DNA of 64,000 nt from Bacteroidota bacterium (GCA_023443765.1 JAEZTA010000196.1:32346-96345), one strand, 5' to 3'. Shown: positions 1 through 9,843, counted from the first letter of the stretch. Notes: generated by a model from the letters alone, not told the origin. A program made the numbers and translations.

Positions 1-362
1 AAGATCAGCAGCGCCCCGACGAGCACCATTACAGGACGCGTGGCGTTGATCGGGCCGACGATGGTGATCGGGAGGTGCTTCATGCCGAAATAGCCGAAAA
101 TCCACGAAGTGAGGACGATGGCCGATTTCAGGATGACCATTCCATGGGCTTCTGGCGTTCCGGGAGTCGTTGCTAAGATGGTATGATCGAACCACCCGAG
201 GCCGAATTCCGCCGAGAAGATCGCGGGCAGGAAGAACAACGTCGAGAAGAGGGTATTGAGCAGCAGCACGGGCAGCACGGCGTTTCCGGTGAGGGCCTTT
301 TTCTTGGCCGCATCGTAGAAGCCGAGCAGTGCTGCCGAAGTGAATGCAAGGGTGAGCCACAT
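1..362 (-). CDS. EamA/DMT-family permease, N-terminal part (cut by window edge)
   Basis: This is an inner-membrane permease whose substrate is unknown. The gene begins at position 362 and has no stop before the window edge, so only about 120 residues are visible. The translated part starts MWLTLAF, has hydrophobic helices around AVLPVLLLNTLFST and SAIVLTSWIFGYFG, and contains GPINATRPVMVLVGALL. This last segment matches the conserved helix pair of EamA drug/metabolite transporters. It lies downstream of lysA on the same strand, but a strong terminator separates them, so it is probably expressed from its own promoter. The family call is fairly safe. Confidence 0.7.
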   Translation of the reverse strand, partial: MWLTLAFTSAALLGFYDAAKKKALTGNAVLPVLLLNTLFSTLFFLPAIFSAEFGLGWFDHTILATTPGTPEAHGMVILKSAIVLTSWIFGYFGMKHLPITIVGPINATRPVMVLVGALLI

Positions 363-404
363 AGAAAATAGAGAAGGAGGGGCTTGAATATAATACCGAA
401 AACG

Positions 405-430
405 TATGAAAAAAGCGGCCGGAGCCGCCT
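405..430 (-). terminator. Rho-independent terminator of lysA
   Basis: On the minus strand, directly after the lysA stop, GCGGC and GCCGC form a stem around a four-base loop, followed by six T residues. It separates lysA from the EamA gene. Confidence 0.75.
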
Positions 431-434
431 TTAT

Positions 435-1601
435 CTATTTGATCTCGTCGCTGTAAACGGCGCCGGGAAGGTCGTGGAGGTTATACCGCGAAGCCATCGA
501 CATGCCGTAGGCTCCGGCGGACTTGATCGTCAGGAGGTCGCCGCGGCGCGTCTTGCGCAGGCTGACATTCTCGTCGAACACGTCCGTCGATTCGCAGGCC
601 GTACCGACAACCGTATATTTTTCGCTGGGAATCTCTTCCTCTTTGGCCGTAATGTTCTCGATATTGTGGTAGGAGCCGTACATCGCCGGGCGAACCAGTT
701 CGGTCATCGAAGCGTCAACGATCACCAGTTTGCGCCCCGTGGCGGTGGTCTTGTTGAACAGGACCGTCGTGATCAGTTCGCCGCACTCGGCAACAATCGA
801 ACGGCCGAACTCGAAGTGTACCTCGCGGTCGCCGATACGAAGATGGTTGTGGACGATCGAGAAGAGCGATGCAAAGTTGGGAATCGGCTCGTTCTCGGGA
901 ACGTCGTAGTTGACGCCCAGACCGCCGCCCACGTCGACGAACTGAAATTTGCAACCCAGCTTTTCGAGGTTCTCGACGATGACGTTGACCTTGTTGCACA
1001 TGTTCTCGAAAACATGCAGTTCGCGGATCTGCGAACCGATGTGCAGGTGGATACCGATGATATTGACGTTCTTGAGCGACTTGATCTCCTTGGCATGTTC
1101 GAGCACCTCCTCGTAGGAGATACCGAACTTACTGTCGGCCTGACCGGTGTCAATACAGTGGTTGGTCTTGGGGTCAATGTCGGGGTTGATACGCAGCGCG
1201 ATGTCGGTCACCTTGCCGGCTTCGGCCGAAAACTCGTTGACGAGTTCCAGTTCCTGGATCGACTCGCAGTTGATAGCCAGGATGTTCTGCTCGATGGCAT
1301 ACTTCAGCTCCTTATCGCGTTTACCCACGCCTGCATAGACGATACCCTTGGGTTCGAAACCAGCCTCGATGGCTTTGCGCAACTCGTTGCCCGAAGCGCA
1401 GTCGATGCCCAGCCCGTATTCGCGGATGACCGCGAGCAGGTGGTCGTCGTAGTTGGCTTTGATCGCATAGTGGACCTTATAGCCGTATTTTTTCGACTCG
1501 TAGACGACGCTTTCGAGGGTCTGGCGCAGCAGCGCCATGTCATAGAGGTAGAACGGGGTTTCATAGCCCCGGAGCTTGGATGCGATTTGTCTGCTTAACA
1601 T
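435..1601 (-). CDS. lysA: Diaminopimelate decarboxylase
   Basis: PLP enzyme that decarboxylates meso-diaminopimelate to lysine, the last step of lysine synthesis, in the cytosol. The 388-residue protein has the fold-III barrel signature HYAIKAN with the PLP lysine at about residue 48. It also has the HIGSQI segment, the glycine-rich phosphate loop VGGGLGVNY, and the C-terminal ACEST-DVF stretch that carries the catalytic cysteine of the family. Length and order fit a full LysA. The minus-strand promoter is at 1629-1660, divergent from lepA. The ACEST variant of the usual CES-D motif is normal enough for Bacteroidetes. High confidence. Confidence 0.95.
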   Translation of the reverse strand: MLSRQIASKLRGYETPFYLYDMALLRQTLESVVYESKKYGYKVHYAIKANYDDHLLAVIREYGLGIDCASGNELRKAIEAGFEPKGIVYAGVGKRDKELKYAIEQNILAINCESIQELELVNEFSAEAGKVTDIALRINPDIDPKTNHCIDTGQADSKFGISYEEVLEHAKEIKSLKNVNIIGIHLHIGSQIRELHVFENMCNKVNVIVENLEKLGCKFQFVDVGGGLGVNYDVPENEPIPNFASLFSIVHNHLRIGDREVHFEFGRSIVAECGELITTVLFNKTTATGRKLVIVDASMTELVRPAMYGSYHNIENITAKEEEIPSEKYTVVGTACESTDVFDENVSLRKTRRGDLLTIKSAGAYGMSMASRYNLHDLPGAVYSDEIK

Positions 1602-1628
1602 GTATACCTAACTACTTGATTGAAGTCG

Positions 1629-1660
1629 CAAATATAAGCGTTTCAGTTCAATTCAGCAAA
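1629..1660 (-). promoter_or_regulatory. lysA promoter
   Basis: On the minus strand a TATATTTG box (1636-1629) fits the Bacteroidetes TAnnTTTG -7 consensus. A TTTG (1660-1657) lies 20 nt upstream as the -33 box. Confidence 0.7.
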
Positions 1661-1734
1661 TCGAATCCTATTTAAATGTACATTAGACCAATAAAACCCG
1701 GGAAAACGGACTTCCGTAAATTCAAAATATTTCG

Positions 1735-1742
1735 TATATTTG
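1735..1742 (+). promoter_or_regulatory. lepA promoter, -7 box
   Basis: TATATTTG matches TAnnTTTG. No clear TTTG is seen at -33. The leader is about 95 nt. Confidence 0.55.
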
Positions 1743-1843
1743 CGACCAAATAAACAGCCGCGCAGGCAGTCGCGCCCCGGAATAGCCCGAACGAAGGTCG
1801 GTTCCGCATAGGATTGATACTGCCTACGCACACATTTTTACAT

Positions 1844-3634
1844 ATGAAAAACATCCGAAATTTCTGCATCATAGCCCACATCGACCATGGTAAGTCGACG
1901 CTTGCCGACCGGCTGCTGGAAAAGACCAACACACTGAACCAGCGTGAAATGCAGTCGCAGGTGCTCGACGACATGGACCTCGAACGTGAGAAAGGCATCA
2001 CGATCAAGAGCCACGCCATCCAGATGGAGTACCTGGCCCGCGACGGGCAGCAGTATACGCTCAACCTGATCGACACCCCGGGACACGTCGACTTCTCGTA
2101 CGAGGTATCGCGCGCAATCGCTTCGTGCGAAGGGGCGCTGCTGGTGGTCGACGCGACGCAGGGCATTCAGGCGCAGACGATTTCGAACCTCTACCTCGCC
2201 GTGGGGCACGACCTGGAGATCATCCCCGTGCTGAACAAGATCGACATGGATTCGGCGATGATCGACGAAGTGAAGGACCAGGTGATCGACCTGATCGGCT
2301 GCAAGGACGAGGATATTCTGCTCGCTTCGGGAAAAACCGGGTTGGGCGTCGAAGAGGTACTGGAGGCCATTGTAAATCGCATTCCGGCTCCGAAGGGCGA
2401 CGAAAACGCACCGTTGCAGGCGCTGATCTTCGACTCGGTATTTAACCCCTTCCGCGGCATCATCGCCTATTACCGGGTCTTCAACGGCACGATGCGCAAG
2501 GGCGACCATGTGAAATTTTTCAACTCGGGCAGCGAGTACGACGCCGACGAGATCGGAGTGCTCAAACTCAAGATGCAGCCCCGCAAGGAGATCAAGGCCG
2601 GTGACGTAGGGTATATCTGCTCGGGCATCAAGACCTCGGCGGATGTGAAGGTCGGCGACACGATCACCTCGGTGACGAATCCCGCCAAAGAGGCCATCGC
2701 CGGATTCGAAGACGTGAAGCCGATGGTCTTCGCGGGTGTTTATCCGGTGGAGGCGGACCAGTACGAGGACCTGCGCGCCTCGCTCGAAAAATTGCAGCTG
2801 AACGACGCTTCGCTGACCTTCGAACCGGAGAGTTCGCTGGCGCTGGGCTTCGGGTTCCGCTGCGGATTCCTCGGACTGCTGCACATGGAGATCATCCAGG
2901 AGCGGTTGTACCGCGAATTCGACATGGACGTTATCACGACCGTGCCCAATGTGTCGTACCGCATCACCACGACGCAGGGCGACATTGTCGAGGTACACAA
3001 CCCCTCGGGGCTTCCGGAAGTGACGAAGATCGACAAGATCGAGGAGCCGTACATTCAGGCGCAGATCATCACCAAAGCGGAATTCCTGGGCAACGTCATC
3101 AAACTGTGCATCGACAAGCGCGGCGTGATGAAAAACCAGACGTTCCTCACGCAGGACCGCGTGGAGGTCAATTTCGACATGCCCCTGTCGGAGATCGTCT
3201 TCGACTTTTACGACAAGCTCAAGAGCATTTCGAAAGGCTACGCCTCGTTCGACTACCATCGCACGGGATTCCAGCCTTCGAAACTGGTCAAACTGGATAT
3301 TCTGCTCAACAGCGAACCGGTGGACGCCCTTTCGTCGCTCACCTACACGGACCACGCCTATGATTTCGGACGCAAGATGTGCGAGAAGCTCAAAGAGCTG
3401 ATCCCGCGCCAGCAGTTCGACATCGCCATACAGGCCGCTATCGGCGCCAAGATCATCGCCCGCGAAACGGTGAAAGCCGTGCGCAAGGACGTGACGGCGA
3501 AGTGCTACGGCGGCGACATCTCGCGTAAGCGCAAACTGCTCGAAAAGCAGAAGAAGGGAAAGAAGCGCATGCGCCAGATCGGTAACGTCGAAGTACCCCA
3601 GTCGGCATTTCTCGCCGTGCTGAAAATGGATTAG
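1844..3634 (+). CDS. lepA: Elongation factor 4 (LepA)
   Basis: Ribosome-associated GTPase that can back-translocate or remodel stalled ribosomes. The start at 1844 ([19 protein letters not shown]) is preferred over an in-frame start 30 nt upstream because LepA proteins begin a few residues before the P-loop, and this gives the usual length of about 596 residues. The G motifs [17 protein letters not shown] and NKIDM are visible. The C-terminal LepA domain ends with the basic [18 protein letters not shown] stretch. The next gene follows after 4 nt, so it is probably cotranscribed with the acyl-CoA ligase. Confidence 0.97.
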   Translation: MKNIRNFCIIAHIDHGKSTLADRLLEKTNTLNQREMQSQVLDDMDLEREKGITIKSHAIQMEYLARDGQQYTLNLIDTPGHVDFSYEVSRAIASCEGALLVVDATQGIQAQTISNLYLAVGHDLEIIPVLNKIDMDSAMIDEVKDQVIDLIGCKDEDILLASGKTGLGVEEVLEAIVNRIPAPKGDENAPLQALIFDSVFNPFRGIIAYYRVFNGTMRKGDHVKFFNSGSEYDADEIGVLKLKMQPRKEIKAGDVGYICSGIKTSADVKVGDTITSVTNPAKEAIAGFEDVKPMVFAGVYPVEADQYEDLRASLEKLQLNDASLTFEPESSLALGFGFRCGFLGLLHMEIIQERLYREFDMDVITTVPNVSYRITTTQGDIVEVHNPSGLPEVTKIDKIEEPYIQAQIITKAEFLGNVIKLCIDKRGVMKNQTFLTQDRVEVNFDMPLSEIVFDFYDKLKSISKGYASFDYHRTGFQPSKLVKLDILLNSEPVDALSSLTYTDHAYDFGRKMCEKLKELIPRQQFDIAIQAAIGAKIIARETVKAVRKDVTAKCYGGDISRKRKLLEKQKKGKKRMRQIGNVEVPQSAFLAVLKMD

Positions 3635-3638
3635 AGCC

Positions 3639-5546
3639 ATGAAAAAGACCATCATCGACCTCTTCGAAGCCTCCGTGTGGAAATACGGGGCGAAAACGTT
3701 CCTGCTGGAAAAGCGGCGCCACAAATTCGAACCCACGACCTATGCCGAGACCCGGGAGCAGGCGTTGGAAGTCGGTGCGGGACTCGCTTCAATGGGCATC
3801 CGCCCTTCGGACAAGGTGGCGATCCTGGCCGAGGGTAGCAACGCATGGATCATCTCCGAGTTGGGACTGTTCTATGCCGGAGCCATCAGCGTGCCCCTGT
3901 CGGTGAAGCTCGAAGAGTCGAACGACCTGCTGTTCCGCCTGCGGCATGCGGAGGTCAAGGCGATTTTCGTATCGAAGCACCAGTTGCCGAAGATTCGCCG
4001 CATTCGCGCCGAACTGCCGCAGCTGGAGCATGTGATTGTTTTCGGACACATTCCGCTGGAGCCGGGCGAAACGGCTTACGGGACCCTGAAACGCATGGGG
4101 CGTGATTATCTCGCCAAGAATAAGGAAGAGTTCATGAAGATCGGGCAGGCCATCCAGAACGACGACTACGCCTCGATCACCTACACGTCGGGAACGACGG
4201 CTGATCCGAAAGGGGTGGTGCTGACACACCGCAACTACACGGCCAATGTCGAGCAGTCGTTGTCGCGCATCGACATCCCGTCCTATTACCGCACGCTGAT
4301 CATCCTGCCGCTGGACCACTGTTTCGCACATGTGGCAGGGTTCTACATCGTGATCGCCTGCGGCGCTTCGGTGGCCACGGTTCAGATCGGGGCGACGCCG
4401 ATGGAGACGCTCAAGAACATTCCACAGAACATTCGTGAAGTGCAGCCGCACTTCCTGCTGTCGGTTCCGGCGTTGGCCAAGAATTTCCGCAAGGGTATCG
4501 AGAGTTCGATACGCGCCAAGGGTAAGTTCACCGAAGGGTTGTTCAACTTGGCGCTCCGCACGGCATATGTTTACAACCGCGACGGATACAGCAAGGGACG
4601 CGGCTGGCGCATTGTGCTGAAGCCCATCGTCGCACTGTTCGACGCCATTCTGTTCCGGAAGGTCCGGGAGGCATTCGGCGGCAGTTTGCAGTTCTTCGTC
4701 GGCGGCGGCGCGCTGCTCGACACGGAGTTACAGCGTTTCTACTACGCCATCGGCATTCCGATGTATCAGGGTTACGGACTTTCGGAAGCGACACCCGTGA
4801 TCTCGGCCAACTCGGGTAAATACCACGGTTGCCGGTTCGGATCGTCGGGCAAGATACTCATTCCACTCGACCTGAAAATCTTAGACGAGGAAGGAAACGA
4901 GGTTCCCCGCGGACAGAAGGGCGAGATCGTGATTCGCGGCGAGAACGTCATGGCCGGATACTGGAAGAATCCCGAAGCTACGGCCGACACCGTGCGCGAC
5001 GGATGGCTGCACACGGGCGACATGGGATATGTCACGGAAGAAGATTTCCTGTATGTATTGGGTCGTTTCAAGAGCCTGCTAATCGCTTCGGACGGAGAGA
5101 AATACAGTCCCGAGGGAATGGAAGAGGCGATTGTGGACAAATCACCCTACATCGACCAGATCATCGTCCACAACAACCAAAGTCCGTTCACGGGAGCGAT
5201 CGTGGTTCCCAACCGCGAGGCGCTGCGCCGCGAGTTGGAAGCCCGCAAAACGCCCGAAGCGGAGCGCGCCGCCGTCGCAGCCACGATTGTCGGAGGCGAG
5301 ATTGACCGTTACCGGGTCGGAGGCCCCTATGCCGGGGAGTTCCCCGAACGGTGGCTGCCCGCAGGGCTGGCAATCGTCGACGAGGCTTTCACAGAGCAGA
5401 ACGGATTGGTGAACAGTACGATGAAGGTCGTGCGCGGAAAGGTCGAAGAGCATTTCCGCAGCCGGATCGACTACCTCTACTCGGCCGACGGGCGCAATCT
5501 GAAAAATCCCGAGAACCTCGCATCGCTGAAAAAAATCGTGGGCTGA
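3639..5546 (+). CDS. Long-chain fatty-acid-CoA ligase (AMP-binding)
   Basis: ANL-superfamily enzyme that activates a fatty acid with ATP and passes it to CoA at the inner face of the membrane. The 635-residue protein has the P-loop-like YTSGTTADPKGV, the A5-type motif YQGYGLSEATPV, the hinge-region LHTGDMGY, and the later VLGRFKSLLIASDGEKYSP. The order matches long-chain acyl-CoA synthetases. It starts 4 nt after lepA. Chain-length specificity cannot be read from sequence, and acyl-ACP ligase activity is an alternative. Confidence 0.85.
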   Translation: MKKTIIDLFEASVWKYGAKTFLLEKRRHKFEPTTYAETREQALEVGAGLASMGIRPSDKVAILAEGSNAWIISELGLFYAGAISVPLSVKLEESNDLLFRLRHAEVKAIFVSKHQLPKIRRIRAELPQLEHVIVFGHIPLEPGETAYGTLKRMGRDYLAKNKEEFMKIGQAIQNDDYASITYTSGTTADPKGVVLTHRNYTANVEQSLSRIDIPSYYRTLIILPLDHCFAHVAGFYIVIACGASVATVQIGATPMETLKNIPQNIREVQPHFLLSVPALAKNFRKGIESSIRAKGKFTEGLFNLALRTAYVYNRDGYSKGRGWRIVLKPIVALFDAILFRKVREAFGGSLQFFVGGGALLDTELQRFYYAIGIPMYQGYGLSEATPVISANSGKYHGCRFGSSGKILIPLDLKILDEEGNEVPRGQKGEIVIRGENVMAGYWKNPEATADTVRDGWLHTGDMGYVTEEDFLYVLGRFKSLLIASDGEKYSPEGMEEAIVDKSPYIDQIIVHNNQSPFTGAIVVPNREALRRELEARKTPEAERAAVAATIVGGEIDRYRVGGPYAGEFPERWLPAGLAIVDEAFTEQNGLVNSTMKVVRGKVEEHFRSRIDYLYSADGRNLKNPENLASLKKIVG

Positions 5547-5568
5547 GGTTAATTTTCAGGCTTCGAAA

Positions 5569-5599
5569 CTTGAAAATTCGAAAAAGCGGAGTAACTTTG
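5569..5599 (+). promoter_or_regulatory. tRNA-Gly promoter
   Basis: CTTG (5569-5572), a 19-nt spacer and TAACTTTG (5592-5599) match the Bacteroidetes -33/-7 pattern closely. The tRNA begins 12 nt later. Confidence 0.75.
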
Positions 5600-5610
5600 T
5601 ACTCCGTAAT

Positions 5611-5686
5611 GCGGAAATAGCTCAGTCGGTAGAGCATCAGCTTCCCAAGCTGAGGGTCGCGGGTTCGAATCCCGTTTTCCGCTCCA
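5611..5686 (+). tRNA. tRNA-Gly (anticodon CCC)
   Basis: A 76-nt cloverleaf with a perfect GCGGAAA/TTTCCGC acceptor stem. The D arm has GCTC/GAGC, the anticodon stem TCAGC/GCTGA holds the loop TTCCCAA (anticodon CCC, reads GGG), and the T arm contains TTCGAAT. CCA is encoded at 5684-5686. Confidence 0.97.
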
Positions 5687-5688
5687 TG

Positions 5689-5721
5689 AACCGCTTTCAT
5701 TCATTTGAAAGCGGTTTTTCT
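5689..5721 (+). terminator. Terminator after tRNA-Gly
   Basis: AACCGCTTTCA and TGAAAGCGGTT form an 11-bp perfect stem followed by a T run. Confidence 0.85.
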
Positions 5722-5809
5722 TATTTTTCCGGCAGAGGTCATGCCCATTTTCTGAGGCATAGAATCGCAAGCGAGCCTTGAAGTTTCGAAAAAAAACAAT
5801 TCACTTTCG

Positions 5810-5840
5810 TTTCGAATCCCGGATTTTTTTCATAGTTTTG
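5810..5840 (+). promoter_or_regulatory. glpK-glpF promoter
   Basis: TAGTTTTG (5833-5840) is the -7 box. TTTC (5810-5813) sits 19 nt upstream as a near-consensus -33. The leader is about 55 nt. Confidence 0.6.
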
Positions 5841-5901
5841 TAAACGGACGGCTTCAGGGTCGTCCGGCTGGATTCTCACGCAACGATAAAACCGAAAAAA
5901 T

Positions 5902-7395
5902 ATGGAGCAATACATTTTGTCACTGGATCAGGGAACGAGCAGTTCCCGTGCGATTGTTTTCGACCACAAAGGGCAGATTTGCTCGATGGCCCAACGGGAG
6001 TTCACCCAGTATTTTCCCAAGCCGGGGTGGGTGGAGCACAATCCGCACGAAATCTGGTCGTCGCAGGCCTCGGTAGTTGCCGAAGCGATTGCGAGCATCG
6101 GCATCAACGGGCTGAACATCGCCGGAATCGGCATCACCAACCAGCGCGAGACGACGATCGTATGGGATTCGGAGAGCGAAGAGCCGGTATACAATGCCAT
6201 CGTGTGGCAGGACCGCCGAACGTCGGAGTATTGCGACCAGCTGAAAGCAGACGGAAAAACCGAATACATCCGTGAAAAAACAGGTCTGATTATCGACGCC
6301 TATTTCAGCGCCACGAAGATCAAATGGATACTCGACAATGTGCCGGGCGCCCGGGAGCGGGCCGAAAAGGGCAAGTTGATGTTCGGGACGGTCGATTCGT
6401 GGCTGATATGGCGGCTGACGCGCGGCGAGGTGCATGTGACGGACGTGAGCAACGCCTCGCGCACGATGCTTTTCAACATCCACACGCTCCAGTGGGACGA
6501 GGAACTGCTGAAACTGTTTGACATTCCGGCCTCGATGATGCCTGAAGTGAAGTCGTCGAGCGAGGTCTACGGGGCTACGAAAACCACGATCTTCGCCCAC
6601 AAAGTCCCCATTGCAGGCATTGCCGGCGACCAGCAGGCGGCCCTGTTCGGACAGATGTGCGTCGAGCCGGGTTCGGTGAAGAATACGTACGGAACGGGAT
6701 GTTTCCTGCTGATGAACAGCGGCGAAAAACCCATCATCTCGAAAAATAACCTGCTGACGACCATTGCCTGGAAGATCGGCGACAAGGTCAACTACGCCCT
6801 CGAAGGGAGTATTTTCGTCGGAGGCTCGGTGGTGCAATGGTTGCGCGACGGGCTGGGCATCATCCGTTCCTCGTCGGAGGTAGAGGCGCTGGCGGCATCG
6901 GTTCCCGACACCAACGGCGTTTACTTCGTGCCTGCGCTGACGGGGTTGGCGGCTCCGCACTGGGACCAGTATGCCCGGGGTGCGATCAGCGGTATCAGCC
7001 GTGGCACGACGGCAGCGCACATCGCCCGCGCCGCGCTGGAAGGAATCGCCTTCCAGACACTCGACATCGTGACCGCAATGCAGCGCGATGCGGAAGTGAC
7101 GCTGGTCGAACTGAAAGTCGACGGCGGCGCGGCACGCAACAACCTGCTGATGCAGTTCCAGGCCGATCTGCTCAACACGAAGGTCATCCGCCCCTGTGTG
7201 ACGGAAACCACGGCGCTGGGAGCGGCGTATCTGGCGGGTTTGGCCGTAGGCTACTGGTCGAGTATCGACGAGATCAGGCAGCAGTGGCAGGCGGATCATG
7301 TCTTCGAGCCTGTCGCCGACCGTAAGCAGGTCAAGACGGCCGTCGCAGGCTGGGAAGACGCCGTGCAGCGGGTTTTACGCAAAAAGAACGACTAA
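5902..7395 (+). CDS. glpK: Glycerol kinase
   Basis: FGGY-family kinase that phosphorylates glycerol to glycerol-3-phosphate with ATP. The 497 residues fit GlpK exactly. Visible are the N-terminal phosphate-1 loop [10 protein letters not shown], the substrate-region [36 protein letters not shown], and the C-terminal [13 protein letters not shown] and ALEGIAFQT. It is followed after 12 nt by the glycerol channel gene, forming the uptake-and-trap pair usual for glp loci. No glpD or regulator lies in the window. Confidence 0.96.
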   Translation: MEQYILSLDQGTSSSRAIVFDHKGQICSMAQREFTQYFPKPGWVEHNPHEIWSSQASVVAEAIASIGINGLNIAGIGITNQRETTIVWDSESEEPVYNAIVWQDRRTSEYCDQLKADGKTEYIREKTGLIIDAYFSATKIKWILDNVPGARERAEKGKLMFGTVDSWLIWRLTRGEVHVTDVSNASRTMLFNIHTLQWDEELLKLFDIPASMMPEVKSSSEVYGATKTTIFAHKVPIAGIAGDQQAALFGQMCVEPGSVKNTYGTGCFLLMNSGEKPIISKNNLLTTIAWKIGDKVNYALEGSIFVGGSVVQWLRDGLGIIRSSSEVEALAASVPDTNGVYFVPALTGLAAPHWDQYARGAISGISRGTTAAHIARAALEGIAFQTLDIVTAMQRDAEVTLVELKVDGGAARNNLLMQFQADLLNTKVIRPCVTETTALGAAYLAGLAVGYWSSIDEIRQQWQADHVFEPVADRKQVKTAVAGWEDAVQRVLRKKND

Positions 7396-7407
7396 ACGGA
7401 AACGGAT

Positions 7408-8151
7408 ATGGAAATTACCTTCTTCACCAAATGCCTGTTCGAGTTCATCGGAACGCTGGTGCTCGTATTGCTGGGCGATGGGGTGGTCGCATCGACCGTC
7501 CTCAAACGATCGAAAGGCTTCGAAGGCGGCTGGGTCGTGATTACGATGGCCTGGGGTCTGGCCGTGATGTGCGGCGTGCTGATCGCAGGGCCTTATTCGG
7601 GCGCGCACCTCAATCCCGCCGTTTCGGTGGGATTGGCTGTGGCAGGGTCGTTTCCATGGGCATATGTTCCGGGCTACGTCGTGGCACAGTTGCTCGGCGG
7701 ATTCTGCGGGGCCGTGCTGGTATACATGTATTATAAAGACCATTTCGACGCGACGGACGATCCGGCGACGAAACTCGGCGTCTTCTGCACGATGCCCGCT
7801 ATCATGAACAAGCCCCGCAACCTCTTCTGCGAGGTAGTTGGCACGTTCCTGCTGGTGTTCGTGATCCTCGCCATCGGCAACGAGCAAAACACCCCTGAAA
7901 TCGGGATGGGCAGCCTGGGGAGTTTCCCGGTGACGATGCTGATCATGGCGATCGGCATGTCGCTGGGCGGTACGACGGGCTATGCGATCAATCCGGCCCG
8001 CGACCTGCCGCCGCGGCTGGCGCATGCCGTCCTGTCGATCCGGGGCAAAGGCACGAGCGGATGGGGGTACAGTTGGGTTCCCGTGGCGGGACCACTGCTG
8101 GGGGCGTTGGCCGCCGGACTGGTATACGGCTGCGTTTACATTTGCGGATAA
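7408..8151 (+). CDS. glpF: Glycerol uptake facilitator (aquaglyceroporin)
   Basis: Six-helix MIP-family channel for passive glycerol entry. The 247-residue protein has both half-helix NPA motifs, GAHLNPAVSVG and AINPARDLPPR. The Asp after the second NPAR is the mark of glycerol facilitators rather than water channels. It lies 12 nt after glpK in the same operon. A strong bidirectional terminator closes the operon at 8156-8182. Confidence 0.93.
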   Translation: MEITFFTKCLFEFIGTLVLVLLGDGVVASTVLKRSKGFEGGWVVITMAWGLAVMCGVLIAGPYSGAHLNPAVSVGLAVAGSFPWAYVPGYVVAQLLGGFCGAVLVYMYYKDHFDATDDPATKLGVFCTMPAIMNKPRNLFCEVVGTFLLVFVILAIGNEQNTPEIGMGSLGSFPVTMLIMAIGMSLGGTTGYAINPARDLPPRLAHAVLSIRGKGTSGWGYSWVPVAGPLLGALAAGLVYGCVYICG

Positions 8152-8155
8152 AAAA

Positions 8156-8182
8156 GAGGGCTTCCCATGAATGGAAGCCCTC
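8156..8182 (+). terminator. Bidirectional terminator between glpF and flavodoxin gene
   Basis: GAGGGCTTCC and GGAAGCCCTC form a perfect stem, with an A run before it and T-rich sequence after it, so it can serve both converging genes. Confidence 0.85.
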
Positions 8183-8187
8183 TTCAT

Positions 8188-8748
8188 TTATCGGCCCAGC
8201 CCGAGGCTATGGACCCACTTGTCAACCGCATCTTTCGAGTTGCGCACCGCGCCACCGCGGATGGGAAGCCCATCGGGAACGGTAGACTGCGGGCAGAGTT
8301 TGCGGATGTCGGCCTCGCTGTGGCCCATGCGACTGCCTTCGTGGGTCATGAATGGCACGACGGTCTTACCCGCAAAGTCATAAGAGGTGAGGAACGTCGC
8401 CACGGGAGGCGCGACGGTGGCCCACCAGCAGGGTGAACCGACGAAAATCACGTCGTACTGCGACATGTCGCCGACCCGGGTTTTCAGTTCGGGACGAGCA
8501 CCGGCCTCGATCTCCCGCTTGCCCTGGTCGACCACAGCCTGATATTCCGCAGGATAGGGTTTCGCGGGAACGATCTCGAAAAGGTCACCACCCGTGGTCT
8601 CGCCGATTTGTCGCGCCACCTCACGGGTATTGCCGCTGTGGGAGAAATAGGCCACCAATACTTTCTTTGCGGGCGCCGGTTGCGACTGGGCTCCGGCCTC
8701 CGAAGCGGCGAATGCCGCCATCGTTGCTAAAATCAGTTTTGTCTTCAT
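8188..8748 (-). CDS. Exported flavodoxin-like protein
   Basis: FMN-binding electron carrier or NAD(P)H:quinone-reductase-like protein located outside the cytoplasm. The start at 8748 gives a Sec signal peptide (MKTKLILATMAAFAASEAGAQ) of good length. The mature part opens with VLVAYFSHSGNTREVA, the FMN phosphate loop, and later has VFVGSPCWWATVAPP and KTVVPFMTHEGSRMG, typical of the flavodoxin_4 family. It is divergent from the AraC gene at 8912. Its promoter carries a GGTA-N7-CCGTAA operator. It is related to the flavodoxins in the island at 39.5-41.3 kb. The substrate is unknown. Confidence 0.85.
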   Translation of the reverse strand: MKTKLILATMAAFAASEAGAQSQPAPAKKVLVAYFSHSGNTREVARQIGETTGGDLFEIVPAKPYPAEYQAVVDQGKREIEAGARPELKTRVGDMSQYDVIFVGSPCWWATVAPPVATFLTSYDFAGKTVVPFMTHEGSRMGHSEADIRKLCPQSTVPDGLPIRGGAVRNSKDAVDKWVHSLGLGR

Positions 8749-8777
8749 CGTTTTTTCATTTACACAATTCCACACTG

Positions 8778-8834
8778 CAAAAGTAGGGTGCGGCAGCCCC
8801 GGCAGTCTTACCCGGATTACGGTTCATCGTACCA
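8778..8834 (-). promoter_or_regulatory. Flavodoxin promoter with GGTA-N7-CCGTAA operator
   Basis: On the minus strand TACTTTTG (8785-8778) is the -7 box. GGTACGATGAACCGTAA (8833-8817) begins 48 nt upstream of it, the same spacing as at 12687, 27834 and 37191. No TTTG -33 box is seen, which suits activator dependence. A second CCGTAAT lies further upstream at 8845-8839. Confidence 0.75.
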
Positions 8835-8882
8835 TAATTACGGATTCGGCGGCAGAGCCGGAGCGGCGGCCGGAAATTGTGT

Positions 8883-8890
8883 TATCTTTG
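8883..8890 (+). promoter_or_regulatory. AraC gene promoter, -7 box
   Basis: TATCTTTG matches TAnnTTTG, about 20 nt before the start codon. The -33 region is GC-rich with no TTTG. Confidence 0.55.
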
Positions 8891-8911
8891 TCATAAACAA
8901 AACGAACGGAT

Positions 8912-9808
8912 ATGGACACGGTAGTTAAATACGACAACATCTTCCAGTACAACGAATCGCGCGGCGTCGAGACGCTGCATCCGCTGGTGAGCGTCATCGA
9001 CTTCTCGAAGTGCGGGCCGGCCTACTACCAACGGCAGGTTTACGGGTTTTACACGGTATTCCTCAAGGAAGTGAAGTGCGGCGACCTGCGCTACGGACGC
9101 AACTACTACGACTACCAGGAGGGCACACTCGTTTTTCTGGCCCCGGGGCAGGTCGTCGGCTACGAATACAACGGCGAGCAGTTCCAGCCCAAAGGCTGGG
9201 CGCTGCTGTTCCATCCCGACCTGCTGCGCGGCACGTCGCTCGGGCGCAACATCGCAAGTTACACGTTTTTCTCGTACGAGGTGAGCGAGGCCCTGCACCT
9301 CTCGGAGCAGGAGCGCCAGATCGTGGTGGACTGCCTGCACAACATCCAGTCGGAGCTGAAGCACGCCATCGACAACCACAGCCGTACGCTGATCGTGTCG
9401 AACATCGAGCTGCTGCTCAATTACAGCACGCGGTTCTACGAACGGCAGTTCATCACGCGCAACAACGTCAACCGCGACGTGCTGGCGGGATTCGAACGCC
9501 TGTTGGGCGACTATTTTCAGGGAGACCGGCCTGAGCAGGAGGGCGTGCCGTCGGTGCGGTGGTGTGCGGAGCAACTGCATTTGTCAGCCAACTATTTCGG
9601 CGACCTGGTGAAGAAGGAGACCGGAAAATCGGCGCAGGAGTATATCCAGCTCAAGGTGATCGACATCGCCAAGGAGCGCATTTTCGACACCAGCCGCTCG
9701 ATCAGCGAAGTGGCCTATTCGCTGGGATTCCGCTATCCGCAGCACTTCACGCGCCTGTTCAAGAAGGTGGTAGGGTGTTCGCCCAACGAATACCGGACGG
9801 CGAACTGA
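8912..9808 (+). CDS. AraC-family transcriptional regulator
   Basis: Likely activator of the divergent flavodoxin gene. The 298-residue protein has an N-terminal cupin-like sensing part with YDYQEGTLVFLAPGQ. The C-terminal double helix-turn-helix is visible as WCAEQLHLSANYFGDLVKKETGKSA and ISEVAYSLGFRYPQHFTRLFKK. It is clearly paralogous to the island regulators at 26854-27750 and 26006-26836, which share the RHPLVSV/LHPLVSV start region and the YDYQEG motif. It is the best candidate to bind the GGTA-N7-CCGTAA operators. A terminator follows at once. Confidence 0.9.
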   Translation: MDTVVKYDNIFQYNESRGVETLHPLVSVIDFSKCGPAYYQRQVYGFYTVFLKEVKCGDLRYGRNYYDYQEGTLVFLAPGQVVGYEYNGEQFQPKGWALLFHPDLLRGTSLGRNIASYTFFSYEVSEALHLSEQERQIVVDCLHNIQSELKHAIDNHSRTLIVSNIELLLNYSTRFYERQFITRNNVNRDVLAGFERLLGDYFQGDRPEQEGVPSVRWCAEQLHLSANYFGDLVKKETGKSAQEYIQLKVIDIAKERIFDTSRSISEVAYSLGFRYPQHFTRLFKKVVGCSPNEYRTAN

Positions 9809-9813
9809 CACAA

Positions 9814-9843
9814 AAAACCCTTCCGTGGCATGGAAGGGTTTTT
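9814..9843 (+). terminator. Terminator after AraC gene
   Basis: AAACCCTTCC and GGAAGGGTTT form a stem around GTGGCAT, followed by TTT. The rest of the gap to rho (to 10112) holds a small CGCCTG/CAGGCG hairpin at 9981-9997 and the rho promoter; I see no gene there. Confidence 0.8.

Noticed and set aside
384..1598. Open frame of 404 codons opposite lysA
   Set aside because: Antisense shadow. The lysA frame holds the PLP motifs.
1838..3736. Open frame of 632 codons on the minus strand opposite lepA
   Set aside because: Antisense shadow of lepA; no recognisable motifs.
5920..7299. Open frame of 459 codons opposite glpK
   Set aside because: Antisense shadow, no domain signature.
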